Shown: piece after piece, positions 26,078-33,683 of the stretch
Layout of the letters: each line of letters begins with the position of its first letter
Numbering within the stretch: the first letter of the stretch is position 1
From: Pirellulales bacterium
Lineage (GTDB): Bacteria > Planctomycetota > Planctomycetia > Pirellulales > Thermoguttaceae
Assembly (NCBI GenBank): GCA_016931075.1
Contig: JAFGFF010000237.1
Location: 1 to 34,978 of the forward strand
Length of the DNA: 34,978 bases
Direction of reading: 5' to 3'
Made by a program: the position numbers and the translations under genes
The notes under the pieces: model-generated
Database searches by the model: none
What the model was told of the DNA's origin: nothing
What the model saw: only the letters and a program-made list of their open reading frames with translations

Positions 26078-27670
26078 TTAATTGGCGGTGGCAAACAGGT
26101 TGTAGTCCAGTTTCGGGAAAACTGCGTCCATGTACTCGATCGCATCGAGCCGCTTCGTGTCGATTTGTTGACTCGAAAGGCCGTCGAGCAGGTCGTGGAA
26201 ACGGTTAAGGTGGTCGCCGATGCGGCGATGCGCGTACTGGTGGTTGTCGCCGTTGGTGATCATGAACGGCCAATCCGAGCTTTGGGCGAGCATGAGTTCC
26301 CGGCCCGCCTGCCGCAACACGCGGTCCTTCAAGCTTCCGTCGGGCAGCGCCGTTGCATTATCCACCGTCTGCGTCATCCGCGCGGCGGCTTCGTGCAGCA
26401 ATCGCCATATTCCCTCGTTCGAGGAATTGACCCAATGCTCGTGATAGCCTTTGCGTCCCCAACTGCTCGCGGCGGGCATCGACTTGTGCTGGATCGGGTG
26501 CGTCGCCAGGTATTCGCCCGGCGTGGTCATCCCCAACTCGCCGCCGAAGGACAGCTCTCGCAGAACGTGATAGAGCCATTGCGGCCCTTCGAACCACCAG
26601 TGGCCGAACAGTTCCGCGTCGTAGGGCGACACGATCACACAGGGCATGGGCATGTGCGCGCCGCACCGCATCGCCTGATCGCGGCAGCGGCCCACGAAAT
26701 CCCGCGCGTGGCGATAGGCGGCGTCGGCGGCCCAATCGGGATTGTAGAGGTGTTTGTCTTCCGTCTTCCCGGTGATCCGGTGGTACTTGATTCCGGTCGG
26801 GGCCCGCACTCCTTGGGCGTATCGGAACGGATCCAGCGTGGTATCGTCCAACTCGAACCCGATGTCGCGGTAGTACTCCCGATAGACCGGATCGGCCGGA
26901 TAGCCCACGAAACGGCTCCAGACGAGCCTTGACGTCGTCGGATGGCGTCCGAACGCCGCGACGCCCGAGGGCGTGTACAACGGGGCGTTGACGCCGAACA
27001 GCGGCCTCGGGTCGGCGTGCTCGATGCCGTGGCTGTCGACTACGCAGTAACGGACTCCCGCTTCGGCGAGGACGCTGTCCAGGCCGGGATAGAACGCGCA
27101 TTCGGGAACCCACATTCCCTTCGGGTCGGAGCCGAAGATCCGCTGATGCTCTTGCACGCCCGTGAACACCTGCGCGCGGACAGAGTTCGGCACGGAACTC
27201 AGAAGCGGCAGGAATCCGTGGGTGCCCGCGCAGGTGATCAGCTCCAAGTTGCCCGATTCGGCGAATTCCTTGAAGGCAGTGACCAACCGTGTTCCGCACC
27301 GGTCGAAATACGTGTCGCGCGCTTCCTCGAACAGTCTTTTGTACATCTGTGCCAGGAAGTTGATGTCATGCCAGTCCCGGGTTCGTTCGCATTCTTGCTC
27401 GGCCAGCCGAACCATCATATTCAGGTGGTCTCCGCACCGTTGGCGAAGCAGCGGATCCTCGAGCATGTTCGCCAGCGTCGGTGAAATCGAAAGCGTCATC
27501 TTGAATGGAACGCTCTCGTCCCGCAATCGATCGAAAAACTTGATCAGCGGAATATACGTCTCGGTGACCGCTTCGAAGAGCCATCGTTCTTCCAGGAAGC
27601 GATCGTATTCCGGGTGCCGGACATAGGGCAAATGGGCGTGCAGGATCAGGAGTAGGTAGCCTTTTGGCAT
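26078..27670 (-). CDS. GH57 1,4-alpha-glucan branching enzyme
   Basis: The 530-residue length is normal for GH57 branching enzymes. The ATG at 27670 follows GAGGA at about 9 nt. Motif 1 is HAHLPYV (11-17), motif 2 CAGTHGFLPLL (148-157), motif 3 with Glu190 in GMWVPECAFYPG and motif 4 with Asp351 in SPYDAELFGHWWFEG. The C-terminal ASD-like region reads SSDWPFMITNGDNHQYAHRR, as in the branching clade. It forms alpha-1,6 branches by transferring alpha-1,4 glucan segments, in the cytoplasm. The preceding gene in the operon encodes a GT4 protein, 66 nt away. It substitutes for the GH13 branching enzyme GlgB, which is absent here. Confidence 0.92.
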   Translation of the reverse strand: MPKGYLLLILHAHLPYVRHPEYDRFLEERWLFEAVTETYIPLIKFFDRLRDESVPFKMTLSISPTLANMLEDPLLRQRCGDHLNMMVRLAEQECERTRDWHDINFLAQMYKRLFEEARDTYFDRCGTRLVTAFKEFAESGNLELITCAGTHGFLPLLSSVPNSVRAQVFTGVQEHQRIFGSDPKGMWVPECAFYPGLDSVLAEAGVRYCVVDSHGIEHADPRPLFGVNAPLYTPSGVAAFGRHPTTSRLVWSRFVGYPADPVYREYYRDIGFELDDTTLDPFRYAQGVRAPTGIKYHRITGKTEDKHLYNPDWAADAAYRHARDFVGRCRDQAMRCGAHMPMPCVIVSPYDAELFGHWWFEGPQWLYHVLRELSFGGELGMTTPGEYLATHPIQHKSMPAASSWGRKGYHEHWVNSSNEGIWRLLHEAAARMTQTVDNATALPDGSLKDRVLRQAGRELMLAQSSDWPFMITNGDNHQYAHRRIGDHLNRFHDLLDGLSSQQIDTKRLDAIEYMDAVFPKLDYNLFATAN

Positions 27671-27736
27671 GTTCGCGTATCCTCGGACGAATCGATCGGT
27701 CTCGCTGGTGGTCGATATTCGGTTGTGTTGGCCGGA

Positions 27737-29029
27737 TTACACTGTCGCGGACTCGGGTCGCCGTTCCTGCGTCACGGCCGTTTCCATCACTTCCACGAAA
27801 CGCGCGACGACCTTCTTGACGTTGTAGCGTTCCTTGAGCGTGGCGCGGCCTTCGCTGGCGATGGCTTGCGCGAACTCGGGGTTCCTCAGAATGCGGTCGA
27901 CTCCCGCGGCGATGCTCGCTTCGTCGGCGTTGACCACTGCCGCGTTCCTATCGGGGATGGCCAGCGCCGCGGCGGCTTCCGGCGTGGTGAGGACGGGTCG
28001 GTTGGCGGCCCAAGCGGCCTCGAGGGGCCACCAGGGAGTCGCCGTCCGACTCGGCACGACGATCACGTCCGAGGCGTAAACCAGTTCTCGCAGCGCCTGA
28101 CCGTCGAGGTGGCCGACCAGCCGCACGGCGTAGTCCAGGAGCATGTAACGCGAATTGATGCGAAGCGGCCACAGCAACTCGCCGTCGCCGACGAAAATGA
28201 ATCGAGCCTGACCGTGGTTTCGCAGAATCTCCGGCACGGCCTTCATCAGCAGGTCGGGCCCGTACGATTCGTTTAGATCGCCGACAAACAGGATGGTCGG
28301 ATCCGTTGGCCCCACGTCGTAACGGCCCTTCACCTCGCCGCGATCGAGGTCGAATTGAAAGTCGCGTATGAGGGTCATCGGGTTCATCGTCTCGATGCGT
28401 CCGGTGCATTCCGGCACGCAGCGTCGGGCCGTCTCGGCCGTGCCGTCGTTGTGGCACAGGATCAACTTCGCCTCGCGGAGACCGGCCAGTTCGGTTTCCT
28501 CGATGTATTGGCTGATTCCCTCCATGAGATTGTTGCGCTGTCGTTCGAGCGAGTGGAGCGAAAGGACGTAACTTTCGTTCCGGATGGCCCGGAGTAGCGA
28601 AACGGCGGGAATGGCGGTCCACTCGAAACCCATCAGTGTGACTTGCGATCCCGCGTGGAACTCCCGGAGGAACGCATTGCTTGCCCGACGCATGAATTCC
28701 TGGACTTGGGAAAAGAGCGAGTCTTCCGACGCGCCGCCCAGTTGGTGTATATAAATACCTGGCGCGGAAAGATCGAACGCTTTACGCGAGAATATATGGA
28801 CCGGAGTCTCCAGCTTGGCGATCGCTTTGGCCAGCGTTGCGACGCTTTCGCCCACGGCGGAGTCCGGATCCTCAAAGCAGAAAAACGCGTGGCTATGGCG
28901 GCGCGAGCGAGGCGACGTCTCGTCCTGGGTATCGCCGTCGTTGGCATGCCGTTCGTGAATCCAGCGGGCCGTATTTCTGGCGGAAGGTTTCACGGGTATA
29001 ATTTCTTCCGTATCATACTCGAATGACAT
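27737..29029 (-). CDS. GT4-family glycosyltransferase-like protein with altered active-site motifs
   Basis: The 430-residue protein starts at an ATG preceded by AAGGAGA; a longer open frame reaches 29263 but overlaps the neighbour's coding region and is basic and unrelated. The C-terminal half keeps the GT4 layout and the family-specific string shared with its two neighbours (VGPTDPTILFVG, then GPDLLMKAVPEIL). The nucleotide-phosphate-binding pair has changed: the Arg of the GR motif is Asp251 and the Lys of KGPD is Tyr256. The E-x7-E pair is also missing: the aligned positions are Ala330 and Ala338 (a Glu at 337 is shifted by one). The N-terminal half is weakly conserved. It could be a catalytically dead partner or an enzyme with a different donor or mechanism. 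Confidence 0.75.
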   Translation of the reverse strand: MSFEYDTEEIIPVKPSARNTARWIHERHANDGDTQDETSPRSRRHSHAFFCFEDPDSAVGESVATLAKAIAKLETPVHIFSRKAFDLSAPGIYIHQLGGASEDSLFSQVQEFMRRASNAFLREFHAGSQVTLMGFEWTAIPAVSLLRAIRNESYVLSLHSLERQRNNLMEGISQYIEETELAGLREAKLILCHNDGTAETARRCVPECTGRIETMNPMTLIRDFQFDLDRGEVKGRYDVGPTDPTILFVGDLNESYGPDLLMKAVPEILRNHGQARFIFVGDGELLWPLRINSRYMLLDYAVRLVGHLDGQALRELVYASDVIVVPSRTATPWWPLEAAWAANRPVLTTPEAAAALAIPDRNAAVVNADEASIAAGVDRILRNPEFAQAIASEGRATLKERYNVKKVVARFVEVMETAVTQERRPESATV

Positions 29030-29052
29030 GATGTCTCCTTTCCACGATTGTC

Positions 29053-30921
29053 TTAAACGAGTGTATGCTGATTGTGGGAGTTGAGGACGGGTGTTTTGTC
29101 TCGGGATGGCATGGTGGACAACCCTGGACACGAGGAGGCGCACAGTTCCAAATATCGCCGGGCGACTTCGTTCCAACTGACGGTGTGGTTCTCGTCTCGT
29201 CTGCCGTTTTCGCCCATCCGGCGCGCGTGCGCCGGATCGCTCAATATCCGGTCCAGCGCCCATACCATGGAACCGGGATTGTCGTAGGTGATAACGCCGG
29301 TCTCTTCATGGCGAACCATGTGGGCGGGACCGCCATGGGTCGTGATGACCGGTCGGCCCGCAAGCCGGGCCAGATCGATGACGGCGTCGTCGAACGGTAT
29401 TCGATAGCGAGAAGGCAGCGCAAGCGCTTCCGAAGCTCGCAGTAAGCGGCAGATCTGGTGGCGATCGACGTGACCCAGAAAACGAACCGCGTGCTCGATC
29501 CCAAGCTGCGCGGCGCGCTGCTGGAGCCCGCCGAGACATTCTCCCGCGCCCGCGAAGGCCACTCGCAGATTCGGCACACGGTTCAGAATGGTGGGAACGG
29601 CTTCGATCAACAGGTCGGGACCGGCCGCATGTTCCAGCGGGCCGATGAACAGAATGAGGCGGTCCATCGGGCCGACGTGGATCTCGCCCTTGATTTGCCC
29701 GAAGTCGCAAGGGCAATCCCACTCGTTCGGAAGACGCCCTTCCATGGCAAAACTGTGTACATGAGCCCCGTCGAGGCGAAGCTGCCGAACGGCCTTTTCT
29801 CGTAACCATCCGGGCACGAGAACCACGTCGACGGCGCTGGCCACCTCGCGTTCGGCCTGCTCGATGTCGGTCGACAGAACGGTCGGTTGCGCGCCGTTGA
29901 GCCGAGTCGTCTCAAGCGAGGTCAACGAGCAGATCTTCGCCGCGTCGACGCTCGGCAGGGCCGCCCCGGAGAGCCATTCGTGAATGTGGACAACGTCGAA
30001 GGAGGGAAGCTCCGCAAGTCGCTGCTCGGCCAGCTTCCGGAACGCGTTCGCGGCGTCCAAGGGGGTTCCGGCCGGTGGGATGTCGAGCGAGTGATACTGG
30101 ACGCCTTGCAGGGCACGGCAAGCGTCCGTATCGTCGACGGCCCGGCCCAGGAGGTGTACCTCGTGACCGCTTTCAGCAAGTCCGGTCGCCAGTTTCACGA
30201 CGAATTCGGGCATGCCCGACGCGTCGAGCGTCATGCAAAGGATGGCGACGCGCAACGGATGACGGAGCTTGGGCGTCCTTCGCTCCTTCAGGATGTTCTC
30301 TTGGTCCCAAAGGTTGGTGATGGCTTCGATTGCGAATCCCTCTTCCACCAAGAGCGCGTCTTGCGCGCCGTGCGAAGAGGTCGACGACCGCGGGAAGGAC
30401 ACCGCATGGGATCGGGCCGCAGGGATGAACTCGCCGGTGCAAAGCAGAAATCCCACCTCGCCCAATTGCCACGTTCCTGCATGGGACAGATCGAAAAACA
30501 TCTGCCCACGGATGCACGGAAGCGGCAGATCCTGGATGTGATTCGCGTTCAAACCGTCGAACGTGATATAGGACACGTCGTACAGCCGGAGCACCATCTG
30601 GCAGCCGTTCCAAGCGTCCTCCCGCCGACGTCGCGTTTCCTCGATCCACTCGTGGGAGATCCGCCAGTGGGCAAAACCACGGCAAGGATGAACCATCGCC
30701 AAGGCGACGTGATTGCCCGCGGGAGTGAACGCCTCCGCCGGCTTCCGCTCGCTGATGTCCCAAGCCACCTCGCGCAGAAACTCCTTGTCCCAATGACAAC
30801 CTTGTTCAGGCTGGTCGGTGGTCTCCGTCTCCTCGGTGAATGAAACAGGCCGGCGTTCGCTCGCGTCGGACGGCGAAGCGGCGACTCTCTTGGAGTGGTG
30901 CGTGTTCACTGGCGGATTCAT
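29053..30921 (-). CDS. DUF4912-GT4 fusion protein, GT4 domain with altered active-site motifs
   Basis: The 622-residue protein starts at an ATG at 30921. Residues about 55-180 match the DUF4912 pattern: VHPCRGFAHWRIS, MVLRLYDVSYITFDG and GEFIPAARSHAVSFP. This domain is often found near GH57 branching enzymes in other bacteria. Residues about 222-620 form a GT4 domain with VGPMDRLILFIG and GPDLLIEAVPTIL, the signature shared with its two neighbours. At the donor-binding positions, Arg is Pro428 and Lys is Ala433; the E-x7-E positions are Ile508 and Asp516. This makes normal GT4 catalysis doubtful, though a changed enzyme cannot be excluded. Its ATG is 45 nt downstream of the upstream neighbour's stop, and the next gene starts 23 nt downstream. 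Confidence 0.8.
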   Translation of the reverse strand: MNPPVNTHHSKRVAASPSDASERRPVSFTEETETTDQPEQGCHWDKEFLREVAWDISERKPAEAFTPAGNHVALAMVHPCRGFAHWRISHEWIEETRRRREDAWNGCQMVLRLYDVSYITFDGLNANHIQDLPLPCIRGQMFFDLSHAGTWQLGEVGFLLCTGEFIPAARSHAVSFPRSSTSSHGAQDALLVEEGFAIEAITNLWDQENILKERRTPKLRHPLRVAILCMTLDASGMPEFVVKLATGLAESGHEVHLLGRAVDDTDACRALQGVQYHSLDIPPAGTPLDAANAFRKLAEQRLAELPSFDVVHIHEWLSGAALPSVDAAKICSLTSLETTRLNGAQPTVLSTDIEQAEREVASAVDVVLVPGWLREKAVRQLRLDGAHVHSFAMEGRLPNEWDCPCDFGQIKGEIHVGPMDRLILFIGPLEHAAGPDLLIEAVPTILNRVPNLRVAFAGAGECLGGLQQRAAQLGIEHAVRFLGHVDRHQICRLLRASEALALPSRYRIPFDDAVIDLARLAGRPVITTHGGPAHMVRHEETGVITYDNPGSMVWALDRILSDPAHARRMGENGRRDENHTVSWNEVARRYLELCASSCPGLSTMPSRDKTPVLNSHNQHTLV

Positions 30922-30966
30922 GATGACCTGAAAATGGTTGCCCCAAAAACGGCGGGAGGTTTTTTA

Positions 30967-32130
30967 TTAAGCGATGGTCTGATAGGTGGCTTCGGTTTGC
31001 TGGGCGATGTTGTCCCAACTGAAAACGGCGTCGACGGTGGTGCGGCCGTTGCGCCCCATCCAGCGGCAACGATTGTGGTCGGCCAGCAGGGTTCCCAATC
31101 CCCAGCCGACGGAGTCGGGAGTGTCGTCCACCTGCAGACCGTTGACGTCGTGCCAGACGAATTCCGCCGGTCCTCCCCGTTTTGTCGACACCACCGGCTT
31201 GTGAGCGCTCCACCCTTCCAGGATGATGATTCCAAAAGGCTCGTTGCGGCTGGGGACCGCGACGATGTCGCACGCCTTGAATAGATCGGTCACCTCGCGT
31301 CCTGATTTGGCCCCGAGAATCCGCATCGCGTGCGCGACCCCCAGTCGATGGGCCAACGTGTTCACGTCGTTCTTCATGTGGCCGTCGCCGACGAGCACGA
31401 ACTTCGTGTCGGGATAATGCTGCAACAACGAAGGAACGGCTCGGACCAGTATGTCGGGTCCCTTCTGGATCACCATTCGGCCCACGAAGAGAACCATGGG
31501 GTCCATCGGCCCGACGCCGTAGCGCGCTTTCACCTCGCCCGGATCGATCGGGTAGTCGAACGCCTGCGAATTGACGCCGTTGTAGATCACGTCCGCCTTG
31601 TCGTGGGGCACTTGATAGAGCCAGGCAATTTCTTCCTTGAGGCGGTTCGACACGGTGATCACGCGATCAGCGCAATAGGTCGCGTGTCGTTCGTGATCCT
31701 GGATGCGCGGCGCCTGACCCCCGAAGAACTGATTGCCGTTGCGCCCGTATTCAGTGGAATGAATGGTCACGACGGCCTTTCGGCCTCGCCCCTCCTTGAT
31801 CCACACGGCAGCGTTCGACGCCAACCAATCGTGGGCGTGGACGATGTCGAATCGGCCCACGTAGTCTTCCACGCTGTTGAACCGATGGACGAAGGAACGG
31901 CACATGTTGTTGACTTCATCGACGAAGCACGGATTCAGGTCGAAGAGACAACGATGGTAATGAACGCCGTGGATATTGTCGTACTCGTTCTGCCCGTGGC
32001 CCATGCGGGTGAACATGTGTACTTCATGCCCGCGACGCTGCAAACCGGCCGCCAACTCCGTGGCATGGACGCCGATTCCGCCCACCGGAATCGAGTGAAG
32101 TGTTTCCCAGGAAAACATTGCTATTCGCAT
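30967..32130 (-). CDS. GT4-family glycosyltransferase, glycogen/alpha-glucan synthase-like
   Basis: This 387-residue protein is the first gene of the minus-strand operon. The start is the ATG at 32130; the upstream site is weak. It begins MFSWETLHSIPVGGIGVH, the donor-domain loop of synthase-type GT4/GT5 enzymes, and has HAHDW at 98-102. The catalytic signature is intact: Arg218 and Lys223 in VGRMVIQKGPD, and the E-x7-E pair Glu297/Glu305 in SRNEPFGIIILEGW. It would add glucosyl units from a nucleotide sugar to an alpha-glucan. The donor is probably UDP-glucose, because a UDPGP enzyme but no GlgC is encoded here. It is the only one of the three clustered GT4 proteins with a complete active site. 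Confidence 0.85.
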   Translation of the reverse strand: MRIAMFSWETLHSIPVGGIGVHATELAAGLQRRGHEVHMFTRMGHGQNEYDNIHGVHYHRCLFDLNPCFVDEVNNMCRSFVHRFNSVEDYVGRFDIVHAHDWLASNAAVWIKEGRGRKAVVTIHSTEYGRNGNQFFGGQAPRIQDHERHATYCADRVITVSNRLKEEIAWLYQVPHDKADVIYNGVNSQAFDYPIDPGEVKARYGVGPMDPMVLFVGRMVIQKGPDILVRAVPSLLQHYPDTKFVLVGDGHMKNDVNTLAHRLGVAHAMRILGAKSGREVTDLFKACDIVAVPSRNEPFGIIILEGWSAHKPVVSTKRGGPAEFVWHDVNGLQVDDTPDSVGWGLGTLLADHNRCRWMGRNGRTTVDAVFSWDNIAQQTEATYQTIA

Positions 32131-33683
32131 GACTGTGCTATCGCTTTCTTAGGGATTGAATGTTGTGACGGACACCAGGAGTAGAGTGGAGGGCGAGGTG
32201 TGTCTAGAGAAAGAGAACACACGCTCAGGCGCGCCAGACGTAGACGATCTCTCGATGATGCAATGCTCGGCTGCAAAACAGCTACGGCCAGCTAAACCCT
32301 TGCAGGCGTTCCAGAATTTCGTCCGCACACCCTCGATCTAGGCCGCTACCCCACTCCATACTCCTCGCATCAAGGTTTCCCACTCCGTGTGGAGGAGCAT
32401 GGAAACCCAAACTGGATGCCCGATAACGCCGTACGCCATATTCGGCAAGGCGTTAATACGGGTAATCTATTCGGCAAGCGCGGCAAGAGGCGTCTAGGCA
32501 AAATGGGCAACTTATAACTGACAGCGAGTGACCCTGCCGGGTAGGTGCGCAAAACCGATGTAATTGGTTTTTGAGAACCAATCACTACGGCCTTGTCGAG
32601 AGGGTGCTCCTTTGTCGGAACATGTTGGCGCCCATCATGTTATAGCAAGGAGATTATGAATTGGGTCATGACTGCCTCAAAACCCGTGTCCTGAACTAGC
32701 AAGTTTTTTTGCAGCCAACGTATAGGGGAACAACCTCCTAATACTGGGGGGACATAAATGGGAGGGATTAAGACGTTTTCGACTATGATTCGGAGACCGT
32801 GATGGGAAGCCAAGCCGAGCTTTGAAAAGTCATGACGAGTACAGAGACTTGACGTGCGGTCTACATGGACGGGCAACCGGCTTCGATAGCCGCGTCAGTT
32901 TCTCGACTACACCGAGCAAAGGCTTCCGTGTGAGAGCGTCATGCGGGACCACGACGGCGCGTGCTCGAAGCCAATGAGCCCGAGAGCGCCGAATCTGAAC
33001 ACCTTCATCGAATGCTGGATTCAGTCTCATAGACAAGGAGTATTGAGCCGCTTTTGATGGGGGCTGTATTGTTTTTGATTGTTGCGATGAGTGAAATCGC
33101 AGAGACAAATGCTACTGTGTTAAACCGCTGTCATTGCCGTGATCGAACAATATTAATTCCTTTTATGACAAATAATATTGTTTTTTTGGAATGCCATATT
33201 GTCATTAAACGGTCGAACAGAGGTGGTCACAAAAAATATTCCTCAAAGGATTGACAGTTCACAAAGGGATTGCTAATCTGCTCACCAATGCGGACAGTGC
33301 TAGCTAACTAATGTTTATTTGCGAAGCGAAAAGGATAGCGAGCACCCGCAAGTGTGGTGGAGGCGATTGCAGGTTTCGGAGCTGACGACATCGTGGTTTA
33401 TACCATCGAGATACGCTCGCGTCTCTTCCATGCAACCGGATCCTGATCGAACGTTGGTCTCCTGCAGTGGCTCTTTGCCGTACTCCCAGGCGCGCGGTGC
33501 CTTTGGCGGTGCGGTAGCGCCTCGTCTTTTCGTTGATCGTTTCAGGCGGGCTAGTACGAACGTCCGTTTCTTGTTCAACGCCTCGTTGCTTCTGTTGTCT
33601 ATTCCGAGCAGAAGATTGTCCCACGGTGTGGACCAATCCGCCCTATTCCGTGGTGGCTTATTCACTTAAGAAGGAGTTTCGCC
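32131..33683. other. 1.55-kb region without a recognised gene
   Basis: It separates the alpha-glucan operon from the beta-helix gene. Open frames are short, lack ribosome-binding sites and have no family likeness. A direct repeat containing CTTGCCGAATA (minus strand, about 32440-32475), a 7-bp hairpin ATTGGTT/AACCAAT (32563-32582) and an AT-rich inverted repeat (33147-33183) followed by T residues are visible. The part from about 33050 to 33250 is markedly AT-rich compared with the rest. A promoter-like element lies at 33251-33279. It may hold remnants of a mobile element; I cannot identify one. Confidence 0.6.
33251..33279 (+). promoter_or_regulatory. Probable promoter of the beta-helix protein gene
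   Basis: A perfect TTGACA (33251-33256), a 17-nt spacer and TAATCT (33274-33279), with TG one base upstream (extended -10, TGCTAATCT). The surrounding DNA is AT-rich. The start of transcription would be about 400 nt before the ATG, giving a long untranslated leader. Confidence 0.5.

Noticed and set aside
29030-29263. N-terminal extension of the 430-aa GT4 gene to 29263
   Set aside because: It overlaps the 3' end of the neighbouring GT4 gene in another frame, encodes a basic tail without likeness to GT4, and the ATG at 29029 has a good AAGGAGA site.
32282-32455. About 58 in-frame codons on the minus strand ending in ERLQGFSWP and a stop
   Set aside because: A stop codon lies just upstream, there is no start with a ribosome-binding site, and I know no matching family. 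It could be a remnant of an element but this is not supported.
32540-32880. Possible group II intron remnant (a GTGCGC sequence near 32546)
   Set aside because: No domain 5/6 structure or reverse-transcriptase reading frame could be recognised.
33147-33188. AT-rich inverted repeat followed by seven T, terminator-like
   Set aside because: The stem is 9 bp of mainly A-T pairs with a 19-nt loop, and no gene ends upstream of it. Too weak to call a terminator.
33319-33669. A 116-codon frame in the leader of the beta-helix gene
   Set aside because: No ribosome-binding site, no family likeness and unusual composition. It is more likely untranslated leader.
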